Source of the DNA: Flavobacterium limnosediminis JC2902
Lineage (GTDB): Bacteria; Bacteroidota; Bacteroidia; Flavobacteriales; Flavobacteriaceae
Reading direction: 5' to 3'
Assembly (NCBI RefSeq): GCF_000498535.1
Contig: NZ_AVGG01000005.1
Span: forward strand, 186,001 to 250,000
Length of the DNA: 64,000 nucleotides
This document shows positions 18,381 to 27,639 of this stretch, piece by piece. The notes beneath the pieces are model-generated. The model did no database searches. It saw nothing but the letters and a program-made list of their open reading frames with translations, and was not told the DNA's origin. Positions within the stretch are counted from its first letter, which is position 1, and each line of letters opens with the position of its first letter. Made by a program: the position numbers and the translations under genes.

Positions 18381-20369
18381 ATGAAATTCCAAGTCGTATC
18401 CGAATACCAACCCACAGGTGACCAGCCTCAGGCAATTGAAAAATTAGCCAAAGGTATTGTCAATGGCGAACGCTTTCAGACTTTATTAGGGGTAACCGGC
18501 TCCGGAAAAACCTTTACGGTGGCGAATGTCGTTCAGGAAGTTCAGCGTCCTACATTGGTTCTGGCGCATAACAAAACACTGGCGGCACAGTTGTATTCGG
18601 AGTTCAAACAGTTTTTTCCGAACAACTCCGTACAGTATTTCGTTTCCTATTACGACTACTATCAGCCCGAGGCCTTTATTCCGGTAACGGGAACCTATAT
18701 CGAGAAAGACCTGTCCATTAACGACGAACTGGAAAAACTGCGTTTAAGCACCACTTCCGCCCTGCTTTCGGGACGACGTGACGTGTTGGTAGTGGCTTCG
18801 GTTTCCTGTTTGTACGGTATCGGAAACCCGGTGGAGTTTCAGAAAAACGTGGTTTCCTTAGAGAAAAACCAAATGATTTCGCGTACCAAATTATTGCATC
18901 GACTGGTGCAGAGTTTATACGCCAGAACCGAAGCCGAATTCACTCCGGGTACGTTCCGAATCAAAGGCGATACGGTAGATATTTATCCGAGTTACGGCGA
19001 AGAACCGTTCCGAATTCACTTTTTCGGCGATGAAATTGAAGAAATTGAGTCTTTCGATTCCAAAACATCACAGGTTTTAGAGAAATATGAAAAACTGACG
19101 ATTTACCCCGCGAACATGTTCGTGACTTCGCCCGATGTGTTGCAGAATGCCATTTGGGAAATTCAGCAGGATCTGGTAAAACAAGTCGATTATTTCAAGG
19201 AAATCGGCAAACATCTGGAAGCAAAACGACTGGAAGAACGTACCAATTTCGATTTGGAAATGATACGCGAATTGGGCTATTGCTCCGGAATCGAAAACTA
19301 CTCAAGATATTTAGACGGTCGTGAACCCGGAACAAGACCTTTCTGTCTGATCGACTATTTTCCGGACGATTATCTGATGGTGGTGGATGAAAGTCACGTG
19401 ACCATTTCACAGGTACACGCGATGTATGGCGGCGACCGAAGCCGAAAAGAAAATCTGGTGGAATACGGTTTTAGATTGCCAGCCGCGATGGACAACCGCC
19501 CACTCAAGTTTGAAGAATTCGAAGGTCTGCAGAATCAGGTAATTTATGTTTCGGCAACACCGGCAGATTATGAATTGCAGAAATCGGAAGGCATTTATGT
19601 GGAACAGGTGATTCGTCCGACGGGGCTGCTCGACCCGATTATTGAAATTCGTCCGAGTTTAAATCAGATTGACGATTTGATTGAAGAAATACAATTGCGT
19701 TGTGAAGCCGACGAGCGCGTTTTGGTCACCACCTTAACCAAACGTATGGCGGAAGAACTGACCAAATATTTAACCAAAGTTTCCATCCGTTGCCGTTATA
19801 TTCACTCTGATGTTGATACTTTGGAGCGTGTGGAAATCATGCAGGATTTGCGTAAGGGATTGTTTGATGTGCTGATTGGGGTGAACTTACTTCGTGAAGG
19901 TCTGGATTTACCCGAAGTGTCGTTGGTTGCGATTTTGGATGCCGATAAAGAAGGCTTCCTTAGAAGTCATCGTTCGCTGACACAAACCGTAGGTCGTGCA
20001 GCCCGTAACGTAAACGGAAAGGCGATTATGTATGCCGATAAAATCACGGCGAGTATGCAGAAAACCATAGACGAAACCAATTACCGCAGAACCAAGCAAA
20101 TCGCCTACAACACCAAACACGGACTGGTTCCGAAAGGACTGAACAAAAGTCTGGGCAATGTTTTAAACCGTAATTCGGTTTCCACTCAATACTTCGAGGA
20201 CAAAGCCTTGAAAGCCGCAGAACCGGAAAGTTTGTACTTATCAAAACCAGAAATCGAAAAGAAAATCCGTGAACTTCGCAAAAACATGGAAAAAGCAGCC
20301 AAGGAACTGGACTTCATGCAGGCAGCTAAATTGCGTGATGAAATTAAGGCGCTTCAGGAAAAGCTTTAA
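18381..20369 (+). CDS. uvrB: Excinuclease ABC subunit B (nucleotide excision repair)
   Basis: 662 residues, normal for UvrB. It is the ATP-driven damage-verification helicase that UvrA loads onto DNA and that recruits UvrC. Visible parts: Walker A GVTGSGKT (about 38-45), the beta-hairpin region YYDYYQPEAFIP (about 92-103), DEXX box DESH near 337, helicase motif VI QTVGRAARN near 537, and a C-terminal UVR motif (AAKELDFMQAAKLRDEI) that binds UvrC. It stands alone, with repeat B upstream and a hairpin repeat downstream. The start ATG follows a clear -7 box. UV damage induction is usual for the gene, but I see no operator. Confidence 0.98.
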   Translation: MKFQVVSEYQPTGDQPQAIEKLAKGIVNGERFQTLLGVTGSGKTFTVANVVQEVQRPTLVLAHNKTLAAQLYSEFKQFFPNNSVQYFVSYYDYYQPEAFIPVTGTYIEKDLSINDELEKLRLSTTSALLSGRRDVLVVASVSCLYGIGNPVEFQKNVVSLEKNQMISRTKLLHRLVQSLYARTEAEFTPGTFRIKGDTVDIYPSYGEEPFRIHFFGDEIEEIESFDSKTSQVLEKYEKLTIYPANMFVTSPDVLQNAIWEIQQDLVKQVDYFKEIGKHLEAKRLEERTNFDLEMIRELGYCSGIENYSRYLDGREPGTRPFCLIDYFPDDYLMVVDESHVTISQVHAMYGGDRSRKENLVEYGFRLPAAMDNRPLKFEEFEGLQNQVIYVSATPADYELQKSEGIYVEQVIRPTGLLDPIIEIRPSLNQIDDLIEEIQLRCEADERVLVTTLTKRMAEELTKYLTKVSIRCRYIHSDVDTLERVEIMQDLRKGLFDVLIGVNLLREGLDLPEVSLVAILDADKEGFLRSHRSLTQTVGRAARNVNGKAIMYADKITASMQKTIDETNYRRTKQIAYNTKHGLVPKGLNKSLGNVLNRNSVSTQYFEDKALKAAEPESLYLSKPEIEKKIRELRKNMEKAAKELDFMQAAKLRDEIKALQEKL

Positions 20370-20435
20370 GGGTTTTATCCACAGTAAAACTTCTTCTCAC
20401 CCCTATCGCCAGGACACAAATACTCAAATAGAATT

Positions 20436-20495
20436 TTAGCCACGAATTCACTAATTAATTTGTATAAATTAGTGAATTCGTGGCTAAGTTTTTTA
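20436..20495 (+). terminator. Perfect 21-bp inverted repeat with T-run (short member of the dispersed repeat family)
   Basis: TTAGCCACGAATTCACTAATT (20436-20456) pairs perfectly with 20467-20487 around a 10-base loop and is followed by GTTTTTTAA. It shares the GCCACnAATT core with the hairpins in copies A and B. It lies 66 bp after the uvrB stop and should terminate uvrB. Confidence 0.75.
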
Positions 20496-20621
20496 ATAAG
20501 ACCATGAAATCAGAGCAAATCTTTTAAATCCGCATCAACTGAATACTATTTTTTAGTGATGGATCAGACGGTAGCTTCCCACTCCAAACTGATTAACTGT
20601 TTATAAACGTAACTACTACGA

Positions 20622-20940
20622 ACGTGGTCAGACACGCCATCCAACGTGACAAATGGCGTTCCGAACCTATTAAAATACGTTATACAGCGTAATAAAAGAC
20701 GTTCCGAACATATTTAAATACGTTATCTAACGTGTTAAATAGGGTTACAAACGTATTAAAATACGTTATACGACGTAATAAAAGGCGATCCCAAACGTAT
20801 TAAAATACGTTATAAGACGTGGTAAATGACGTTAGGGACGTATTAAAACACGTCATACAACGTGGTGAATGGCGTTCAGAACGTGGTAAAACACGTTAGA
20901 CGACGGGGTAAACGACGTTCTGAACGTGGTAAAAGGGGTT
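20622..20940. repeat. 43-bp tandem repeat array rich in ACGT
   Basis: Seven full units start at 20622, 20665, 20708, 20751, 20795, 20838 and 20881, and a partial eighth at 20924. The period is 43 except one unit of 44. A consensus unit carries four ACGT tetramers spaced about 12, 10, 12 and 9 bases, so it is itself a 22+21 dimer of ACGTnnTAAAnn-ACGTTnnnn. The half-unit ACGTATTAAAATACGT is nearly palindromic. No reading frame crosses it. Copies differ by point changes, so this is an old, drifting array and not a recent slippage product. Confidence 0.9.
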
Positions 20941-21207
20941 TCAGCCTACTCTACACAGCCGGACAATGCTTTAAACTTTCATAAGCAATCAAAATCGAAA
21001 AGCCTGTGCTTATTAAAACCGAAAATAAACTTCGTAAAAACACAGAAAAAGCAAACAAAAAACCAGACTTCCCTACGGACTGCCAAATCCCATTAGAAAA
21101 TAAAGCCATTACAGTGAAAAATGTGATTTTATTTACATATTTCTTCTTTTAAATCGATTTATCAGGGTAAATTTTATATTTTTAGCCTCTATTAAAAAAC
21201 CATAACT
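20941..21207. other. AT-rich spacer, no gene seen
   Basis: Between the 43-bp array and the lipoprotein gene there is no ORF of note and no hairpin. The last 30 bases before the next gene contain TATATTTTTAG (about 21175-21185), a weak match to the -7 consensus. Confidence 0.4.
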
Positions 21208-22128
21208 ATGATTAAGAAAATTTTGGGACTACTAAGTTTAGTCGTTATCTCAACAACATTATCCTGTTCAAGTGACAGTGATTCAGACAACAATCAAACA
21301 CCAACCTCCTCGGTTACAGCAACTGTAGACGGACAATCATGGGCTTCCATGACAGGCGGTGCAATTGCCAATGTAACACAAATTGATAATATGGGTGAAA
21401 GCCGCACCGTACTTCAGATTATTGGTACGAAAATGGACATGTCATCAATAACCCTTCAATTCCCAATCGACAATTTATCGGTAGGCACTTATACTTTTAA
21501 CAATGATGAGATAGGTCTTTTGACATACGCTACAGCTGGAAACGGTACTGCTTATACATCTTTTGAAGAAACAGGCAGTTTAACTGTTAGTATAACGCAA
21601 GTAAACACAACTGCCAGAACAATTTCAGGAACTTTTTCGGGGACTTTAGTTGATTTTGATAACACCAGCAGCATAACGCTTACAAATGGTGCCTTCAATT
21701 CCGTTTCCTACATGAATACAGGCTTGTACAGTAACGGAACAATGAGTCTTACAAGAAATGGAGGAACTTCATTTACAATGGATAATGATCAGTCGGATGC
21801 TAAATATCTGATGATTTCCCAAAACTCAATGACGCAAATGGTATCGCTTATGGGTTACAACTCAACGTTAACATCTGATTTTGGTGTTTACAATTTAAAT
21901 TTACCTGAAACTGCTACGGAAGGGACTTATGATTTAACTGCGGATGAAGGTTTCAGTGCCGGTATCGGCAACTCTGATAATCAGGCCGAATTTAACGTAA
22001 CCAGTGGTAGTGTAACGGTAACTTCTCATCACGGTAACCACCTTGCAGGTACTTTCAGTTTCACTGCATCAAACGGAACAGAAACGGTTACGATTTCAAA
22101 CGGAAGTTTTAGCATCACACACAATTAA
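21208..22128 (+). CDS. Lipoprotein of DUF6252-like type, two-domain
   Basis: 306 residues. Lipoprotein signal (VVISTTLSC, Cys20) and an Asp/Ser linker (SSDSDSDNN) are followed by beta-rich sequence. The first half (about 35-170) has the pattern ATVDGQSW, then a Tyr-Thr-Phe turn, ITQVNTTARTISGTFSGTL and ITLTNGAF, as in DUF6252 lipoproteins. The second half (about 175-306) repeats the same ending (GSVTVTSHHGNHLAGTFSFTASNG, VTISNGSF). The duplication suggests two copies of one fold. It is single-gene, with its own terminator at 22159. Role unknown. Confidence 0.75.
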   Translation: MIKKILGLLSLVVISTTLSCSSDSDSDNNQTPTSSVTATVDGQSWASMTGGAIANVTQIDNMGESRTVLQIIGTKMDMSSITLQFPIDNLSVGTYTFNNDEIGLLTYATAGNGTAYTSFEETGSLTVSITQVNTTARTISGTFSGTLVDFDNTSSITLTNGAFNSVSYMNTGLYSNGTMSLTRNGGTSFTMDNDQSDAKYLMISQNSMTQMVSLMGYNSTLTSDFGVYNLNLPETATEGTYDLTADEGFSAGIGNSDNQAEFNVTSGSVTVTSHHGNHLAGTFSFTASNGTETVTISNGSFSITHN

Positions 22129-22158
22129 GATTTTAAATTCTTAACGGAAACATATACT

Positions 22159-22190
22159 AACGAAGCTGCCAAAACAGCTTCGTTTTTTAT
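22159..22190 (+). terminator. Intrinsic terminator of the DUF6252-like lipoprotein gene
   Basis: AACGAAGCTG (22159-22168) pairs with CAGCTTCGTT (22175-22184) around a 6-base loop, followed by TTTTTATT. Thirty bases after the stop. Confidence 0.9.
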
Positions 22191-22369
22191 TTAAATGAAG
22201 ATACATACCAATCAAAAGGATATCAAAACCAAATACTTCCATAAAAAAACAGATTTTTATCACAAAAAAGGAACAAAAGACAACTTATTCACAATCAAGT
22301 ATTTAAACTTTTAGTTGTAAATTTACGGACTCACTTCTACCTAGTATTTCAATTTAAAACAATTTATTT

Positions 22370-24553
22370 ATGAAAACTAGTTCTCTTCTCACCATCGGAT
22401 TGACATTCAGCACAATCCTTACTTTAACCGGACAAGTAAAACCACAACCGGCACCCGAAAAATCAGCAACTGACGAATATTACGGTATTCGGCTTGAAGA
22501 CCCTTACCGAAACCTTGAAAACCTTGACGACCCTAAAGTAATCGAATGGATGAAATCCAATGCCGGATACGCAAGAGCCAAAATCGACGAAGTGGCCGAA
22601 CGCAAAAACATTATTAAGAAACTCGAGGAATTTGATAAGAGAAAAGAGAGTACGGTCTTCAACCTTCAGATCACTAAAAACGACAACTATTTCTATCTGA
22701 AACGCAAAGCCAACGAAGAAAACGGAAAACTGTATCATCGTTTGGGATATAAAGGAACCGAAAAATTACTTTTTGATCCGGATACCTATAAAAAGAACAC
22801 CAAAGTCAACTACTCCATAAGCTCCATAAGCCCTAACGAAGCAGGTAACAAAGTAGCCATTGAAATTGCACCGAACGGTTCCGAAAGCGCCGAAGTATTG
22901 ATTTTAGACCTAAACGGAAAAATTTCTCCGGAAATCATTGATCGCTGCTGGTTCGCTTCGGCTTCCTGGATGCCCGACGGAAAATCGTTCACCTACAACC
23001 GTTTAAGTTCTGCTGATGTTACCGATACGAATCGCCTGCTCAATTCGAAAGTCTATTATCATAAAGTGGGTGATGATCCCAAAAACGACAGGGAATTTTT
23101 CTGCAGCAGCACAAATCCCGAACTAAAGATAAGCAAGGAAGAATTTCCGATTAATTACTTCCATCAGAATTCCAAAACCCATTACGGACTAGTTGTGACC
23201 GTAGACAAACGATTAAAACTATACACTACCGAATACAAAGAAGAAGTAAGACCCACAACATGGAAAAAGTTAGTTGAGAAAGAAGATGAAGTGACAAATT
23301 TCGGCATCGATAAAGACTTTCTGTACTATCAGACATTTAAAAACGCTCCTCACTTTAAGATCATCAAAGTACCTGTAAAAAGTCCTGATATTTCAAAAGC
23401 CGTGACGGTTGTTGAGGAACCTGAATCGGGTATCATCAGTGAATTTGCCGTTACCAAGGATGGACTTTATTATACTGTCCTCGAAAACGGGGTTCAAACA
23501 AGAGTCTATTTCCTTCCGAAAGGCAAAACGGTGGCATCGGAATTAAAATTACCTTTTACCGCAGGATCTGCAAGTTTAAGCACCAAAGACGAAACATTAA
23601 GCGATGTTTGGATTACCTTATCTGGTTGGACCTCACCGTCAAAACGTTTTATGTATAACCCAACCGACAATTCGTTTACCCTGCAACCCTTATCAAAACT
23701 GGTAGACTATCCGGAATTAAAAAATATTGTGGCACGGGAAGTTATGGTACCTTCTCACGACGGAGTGATGGTACCGGTTTCAATCATTCATGATAAAAAT
23801 GTAAAGCTGAACAGCAACAACCCGGTTTTAATAATGGGCTATGGCTCCTACGGGATGTCGATAACGCCGTTTTTCAGCACCATTCTCCTTACCTACTGTT
23901 CGTATGGAGGCGTGTTTGTAATTCCTCATGTTCGCGGTGGCGGAGAATTGGGTGATGCCTGGCACAAAGCAGGTCATAAAAGCACCAAACCCAACACCTG
24001 GAAAGACCTGATAGCTTCCGCCGAATATCTGGTGAATCAGAAATACACCTCTCCGCAAAAAATTGCCATTATGGGAGGAAGCGCGGGCGGAATACTGGTG
24101 GGACGCTCCATGACGGAAAGACCCGACTTGTTTGCCGCAGTGATATCAGAAGTAGGTGCTATGAATACGGTTCGTATGGAAAACACGCCGAACGGACCCG
24201 GAAATGTACCGGAATTCGGAACCGTTAAAAATGAAGCCGAATTTAAAGCGCTGTTGGAAATGGACTCCTACCATCATCTTAAAAAAGGCGTGGCCTATCC
24301 CGCCACATTACTTACAGCGGGAATCAATGACCCTAGGGTAATTGCCTGGGAGCCGGCAAAATTCGCAGCCAGACTGCAAACTTCTACTTCTTCCGAAAAA
24401 CCGGTGTTGTTTTTAACGGATTTTGAAGCGGGACACGGTATGGGTGATTCGAAAACAAAAACATTCGAATCTTTTGCCGATACGTTCAGTTTTGCCTATC
24501 AGCATACCGGACATCCTAAATTCCAACCTTCAAAAAAATTAGAGAAATATTAA
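22370..24553 (+). CDS. Prolyl oligopeptidase family serine peptidase (S9A)
   Basis: 727 residues with a short signal-like N-terminus (LTIGLTFSTILTLTG). Residues about 30-430 form the seven-blade propeller that gates access (opening YGIRLEDPYRNLEN is characteristic), and about 440-727 the alpha/beta hydrolase. The catalytic triad can be placed: Ser571 in GGSAGG, Asp654 in GINDPRV and His689 in AGHG. Members cut proline-containing peptides of limited length. Here the protein is probably periplasmic. The 3' end overlaps the convergent TerB-like gene by 4 bases. A GGSNGG motif is usual in prolyl endopeptidase, and the Ala form is seen in oligopeptidase B, so exact specificity is open. Confidence 0.9.
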   Translation: MKTSSLLTIGLTFSTILTLTGQVKPQPAPEKSATDEYYGIRLEDPYRNLENLDDPKVIEWMKSNAGYARAKIDEVAERKNIIKKLEEFDKRKESTVFNLQITKNDNYFYLKRKANEENGKLYHRLGYKGTEKLLFDPDTYKKNTKVNYSISSISPNEAGNKVAIEIAPNGSESAEVLILDLNGKISPEIIDRCWFASASWMPDGKSFTYNRLSSADVTDTNRLLNSKVYYHKVGDDPKNDREFFCSSTNPELKISKEEFPINYFHQNSKTHYGLVVTVDKRLKLYTTEYKEEVRPTTWKKLVEKEDEVTNFGIDKDFLYYQTFKNAPHFKIIKVPVKSPDISKAVTVVEEPESGIISEFAVTKDGLYYTVLENGVQTRVYFLPKGKTVASELKLPFTAGSASLSTKDETLSDVWITLSGWTSPSKRFMYNPTDNSFTLQPLSKLVDYPELKNIVAREVMVPSHDGVMVPVSIIHDKNVKLNSNNPVLIMGYGSYGMSITPFFSTILLTYCSYGGVFVIPHVRGGGELGDAWHKAGHKSTKPNTWKDLIASAEYLVNQKYTSPQKIAIMGGSAGGILVGRSMTERPDLFAAVISEVGAMNTVRMENTPNGPGNVPEFGTVKNEAEFKALLEMDSYHHLKKGVAYPATLLTAGINDPRVIAWEPAKFAARLQTSTSSEKPVLFLTDFEAGHGMGDSKTKTFESFADTFSFAYQHTGHPKFQPSKKLEKY

Positions 24554-24951
24554 TTGTGCTGCAGCACAAAAGAATAAAGCAATGTTTCCGGCTCGATCAT
24601 TTGGTTTGGTGATTGGGCCATTGCTTTTAACGTTTTTTTGATTCCCATCGGGTTTAACCCCATATTGATCCCAATCTCGTTAATGGCTTTGATTTCACGT
24701 TCGTGCAACACGCCATCACAATGCATCAGTAAAGCCAGACGATAGAACTGCATGATGCGGTGATGTTCGTCTTTTATTACCTTAACCTGGTTACGTTTTG
24801 CGAACAATTCCAGAAAGACAGTTTTGTCTATTTCGAGTTCCTGTGCAATGATCCACAAAAAATCGTATTCGCGGTCGTGTAATTCACCATCCACAACGGC
24901 AAAAGCAATCATTTCGGAAAGAAGGCTTAATTTTTCTTCGTAGGTATTCAT
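24550..24951 (-). CDS. TerB-like (tellurite-resistance TerB fold) cytoplasmic protein
   Basis: 133 residues, all helical, with two short acidic motifs of the TerB type: FAVVDGELHDREYDFL (about 17-32) and LLMHCDGVLHEREIKAI (about 73-89), each an Asp-Gly-x-(L)-x-x-x-E repeat thought to bind metal. No signal peptide. Real tellurite resistance is not implied; the fold is used for several signalling and stress roles. It is convergent with the S9 peptidase (4-base overlap) and divergent from DUF1456. Confidence 0.8.
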   Translation of the reverse strand: MNTYEEKLSLLSEMIAFAVVDGELHDREYDFLWIIAQELEIDKTVFLELFAKRNQVKVIKDEHHRIMQFYRLALLMHCDGVLHEREIKAINEIGINMGLNPMGIKKTLKAMAQSPNQMIEPETLLYSFVLQHN

Positions 24952-25001
24952 CGCATTATTTTTTTTGCGAAGTTATAATAAAATCCCAATTCTTAAAACT
25001 G

Positions 25002-25009
25002 TATCTTTG
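25002..25009 (+). promoter_or_regulatory. -7 box upstream of the DUF1456 gene
   Basis: TATCTTTG, followed by C, is an exact TAnnTTTG match, 20 bases before the ATG at 25030. The upstream TTG is not at the usual spacing. Confidence 0.55.
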
Positions 25010-25029
25010 CCTAAATATAATTACGATTT

Positions 25030-25506
25030 ATGACTAACAACGATATATTCAAAAAATTAAGAGTTGCGCTACAATTGCGTGACGATCAAATTGTTGCTAT
25101 TTTGGAACTGGTGGATTTCCGGATTTCAAAGGGCGAAGTGGGAAACTTTTTCCGTGCCGAAGACCACCCGAAGTATATGGAATGCGGCGATCAGGTTTTA
25201 CGCAATTTCCTTAACGCATTAGTCATTCACCTTCGCGGAACCAAGGAAAACCCAAAAAATCCAATGGAGGTCTTAAAAAGCCACAAAAGCGATGCGCCGA
25301 AAGTAGAGAGCGAAAAGGAAAAAGGGACAGAAAGGGAAAAGAGAAAAGAGATAACTGATAAACCTAAATTCTCAAACGACAGACCCAAATCGAAAACCGA
25401 TTTTAAAAAGCCAATGTCAAAAGGTAAAGGGAAACCAGCACCAAAAAAAGAACCGATTGTTGAAAAAGTGAAATTCAATAACGGAAAAAAGAAAGACAAC
25501 AAGTAA
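25030..25506 (+). CDS. DUF1456 (YehS-like) protein with a lysine-rich tail
   Basis: 158 residues. Residues 1-75 are one DUF1456 domain (MTNNDIFKKLRVALQL, VDFRISKGEVGNFFR, FLNALVIHLRG). The E. coli relative YehS has two such domains in about the same length; here the second half is replaced by about 80 residues that are mostly Lys, Glu, Pro and Asn and predicted disordered. The tail would bind nucleic acid or be a flexible linker; that is inference. Single gene with a clear -7 box and a terminator at 25530. Function of the family is not established. Confidence 0.8.
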   Translation: MTNNDIFKKLRVALQLRDDQIVAILELVDFRISKGEVGNFFRAEDHPKYMECGDQVLRNFLNALVIHLRGTKENPKNPMEVLKSHKSDAPKVESEKEKGTEREKRKEITDKPKFSNDRPKSKTDFKKPMSKGKGKPAPKKEPIVEKVKFNNGKKKDNK

Positions 25507-25529
25507 TCCGTTTCGTTTTATAAAGGCAG

Positions 25530-25564
25530 AAATCCCGTATCGTTCTTAAAACGGCACGGGATTT
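25530..25564. terminator. Bidirectional terminator between DUF1456 and the convergent small gene
   Basis: AAATCCCGT (25530-25538) pairs with ACGGGATTT (25556-25564), followed by T's on plus and preceded by A-rich sequence. It sits between the ends of two convergent genes. Confidence 0.8.
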
Positions 25565-25582
25565 TTTATTGGCAGGAAAAGT

Positions 25583-25924
25583 TTATTCCGGTTTGAAAGT
25601 CACATAAAAGGAATATTCGCTTCCTTGCTTTAACTGACCGGCGTCTATTTTCTTATAGTTCAGTTTATCTGAAATGAATCTTTTGATTTGATTATCATCA
25701 GTACCAACCTGTAACACAACAATTTCATTATCAACATTAATTTTAACCTGTACTTTTACCACCACCTCTTTTTCAAGTTCCACGTCAAATTTGGTTGTCT
25801 CTAACAACCTAACCACTTTTTTTACCGCTTTTGGTAAATCTTCTGTTGCATTAGAATTGTTTGCCGAAACAAATGTTGTGTTCATCACAAGAGCAACAAC
25901 AAACAATACAATTGATTTTTTCAT
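25583..25924 (-). CDS. Small secreted protein of unknown function
   Basis: 113 residues. A clean signal peptide (SIVLFVVALVMNTTFVSA) leaves a mature protein of about 90 residues with alternating hydrophobic strands (VVVKVQVKINVDNEIVVLQVG) and a FISDKLNYKKI helix. The layout strand-strand-helix-strand resembles a small TonB-C-like fold, but I cannot assign it to a family. It is a single gene between two terminators. A -7 box (TAATTTTG, 25961-25954) lies 30 bp upstream. Confidence 0.65.
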   Translation of the reverse strand: MKKSIVLFVVALVMNTTFVSANNSNATEDLPKAVKKVVRLLETTKFDVELEKEVVVKVQVKINVDNEIVVLQVGTDDNQIKRFISDKLNYKKIDAGQLKQGSEYSFYVTFKPE

Positions 25925-25953
25925 TTTTTGATTTTTTTTATTTGATTACAGGT

Positions 25954-25979
25954 CAAAATTACGCAAACACCATAACCAA
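25954..25979 (-). promoter_or_regulatory. Possible promoter of the small secreted protein gene
   Basis: On minus, TTG (25979-25977), 15 bases, then TAATTTTG (25961-25954). The -7 box is exact; the spacing is slightly short. Confidence 0.5.
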
Positions 25980-26188
25980 ACGAACTAGTTTTCAATAACT
26001 TAACCGATATTTAAAATTGGATTCCATACCGATTTTCTTTCGATAAAGAATGTTCCGTGAAATGCCATTTAATTTCGATGAATAGCCATAATCCTGTTAA
26101 AACATAAAGAAAATCGGTTTGTCCCGGATACATTAATTTAAACTTCAAAAGTTACATTACCGAAAGTTTACATTGAAGTAACAAAAAA

Positions 26189-26210
26189 AGCCTCAGCAAA
26201 TGCTGAGGCT
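26189..26210 (-). terminator. Intrinsic terminator of sucC
   Basis: AGCCTCAGCA (26189-26198) pairs with TGCTGAGGCT (26201-26210) with a minimal loop, followed on minus by seven T's. It lies 30 bases past the sucC stop. Confidence 0.9.
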
Positions 26211-26240
26211 CTTAGTATATAAGTCTGAAACTTTCTGATA

Positions 26241-27434
26241 TTAGCTTAAAGCGGCTTTTACTTGATCTGCAGCTTCCTGGAACTGAACAGCAGATAAAAT
26301 CGGCATACCAGAATTATCGATTAATTCTTTAGCGATTTCAGCATTAGTTCCTTGTAAACGAACGATGATCGGCACTTTAATATCGTCACCCATGTTTTTG
26401 TAAGCATCAACTACACCCTGAGCAACACGGTCACAACGAACGATACCACCAAAGATGTTAATTAAGATAGCTTTTACATTCGGGTCTTTTAAGATGATAC
26501 GGAAAGCCGTTTCCACACGTTTAGCGTCAGCTGTTCCTCCTACGTCAAGGAAGTTTGCCGGTTCGAAACCTGCATATTTGATTAAGTCCATAGTTGCCAT
26601 AGCCAAACCTGCACCGTTAACCATACATCCTACTGTACCGTCAAGATCCACATAGTTTAATCCAGCTTCTTTAGCTTCTACTTCAATCGGACGCTCTTCT
26701 GTAATATCGCGCATTTCCGCTAAATCAGCATGACGGTATAATGCATTGTCATCTAAAGTAACTTTAGCATCCACAGCCATGATTTTGTTGTCTGATGTTT
26801 TTAAAACCGGGTTGATTTCAAACATAGATGAATCGGAACCAATGTATGCTTTGTATAATGCGTCAACGAATTTGATCATTTCTTTGAATGCCTCACCGGA
26901 TAAACCTAAGTTGAAAGCGATTCTTCTTGCCTGGAAACCTTGTAATCCAACAGAAGGATCGATTTCTTCAGTAAAGATTAAATGCGGAGTGTGTTCTGCC
27001 ACTTCTTCGATATCCATTCCACCTTCAGTAGAATACATGATCATGTTACGGCCATTACCACGGTTCAATAAAACCGACATGTAAAATTCTTTAGTCTCAC
27101 TCTCACCAGGATAGTAAACATCTTCAGCAACCAATACTTTGTGAACTCTTTTACCTTGTGGAGGAGTTTGAGGCGTAATCAAATCCATACCAATAATCTG
27201 CCCGGCAATTTCCTGTACCTGCTCCAGATTTTTAGCCAATTTAACTCCACCGCCTTTTCCACGACCACCTGCGTGAATCTGAGCTTTAATTACGTGCCAG
27301 CCTGTTCCTGTTTCCGCTGTAAGCTGTTTTGCTTTAACCACTGCTTCTTCAGCGTTATGAGCCACATAACCGCGTTGTACTCGCACGCCGTAGCTTGCTA
27401 ATATTTGTTTTCCTTGATATTCGTGTAAGTTCAT
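26241..27434 (-). CDS. sucC: Succinate-CoA ligase (ADP-forming), beta subunit
   Basis: 397 residues, full length. With the alpha subunit it converts succinyl-CoA, ADP and phosphate to succinate, CoA and ATP in the TCA cycle. It opens [12 protein letters not shown], has the ATP-grasp glycine loop [10 protein letters not shown] (about 53-62), the domain border [14 protein letters not shown] and the C-terminal CoA-ligase part FLDVGGTAD and [11 protein letters not shown]. The alpha gene sucD is not adjacent, so the two subunits are encoded apart in this genome. Single gene with its own -7 box and terminator. Confidence 0.98.
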   Translation of the reverse strand: MNLHEYQGKQILASYGVRVQRGYVAHNAEEAVVKAKQLTAETGTGWHVIKAQIHAGGRGKGGGVKLAKNLEQVQEIAGQIIGMDLITPQTPPQGKRVHKVLVAEDVYYPGESETKEFYMSVLLNRGNGRNMIMYSTEGGMDIEEVAEHTPHLIFTEEIDPSVGLQGFQARRIAFNLGLSGEAFKEMIKFVDALYKAYIGSDSSMFEINPVLKTSDNKIMAVDAKVTLDDNALYRHADLAEMRDITEERPIEVEAKEAGLNYVDLDGTVGCMVNGAGLAMATMDLIKYAGFEPANFLDVGGTADAKRVETAFRIILKDPNVKAILINIFGGIVRCDRVAQGVVDAYKNMGDDIKVPIIVRLQGTNAEIAKELIDNSGMPILSAVQFQEAADQVKAALS

Positions 27435-27468
27435 AATAGATGTGTTTCTTATAAAAATAAAAGTGCCA

Positions 27469-27476
27469 CAAAAATA
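27469..27476 (-). promoter_or_regulatory. -7 box of the sucC promoter
   Basis: TATTTTTG on minus, exact TAnnTTTG, 35 bases before the sucC ATG. No TTG at the expected upstream distance. Confidence 0.5.
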
Positions 27477-27592
27477 GCAAAGTATATTGAATGTGCCTAA
27501 TGTTTTTTTGTTTTATAACACATCAACACTCACAAAAATTGTAACATCATAGACTGATTTGTAACATTTTGTTAAAATTAAATAATCTGCAT

Positions 27593-27621
27593 TTGTATAT
27601 GAAATTTGTTTATTATTTTTA
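27593..27621 (+). promoter_or_regulatory. Possible promoter of lysA
   Basis: TTG (27593-27595), 18 bases, then TATTTTTA (27614-27621), one mismatch to TAnnTTTG. Start codon at 27640 would give a leader of about 12 bases. Confidence 0.45.
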
Positions 27622-27639
27622 CGAAAAATTTAATTAAAA

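Noticed and set aside
20622..20940. CRISPR array
   Set aside because: The 43-bp units are contiguous with no unique spacers, and no cas gene is present.
24550..24951. Tellurite resistance
   Set aside because: Only the TerB fold is seen; none of the other ter genes is nearby, so the phenotype is not implied.
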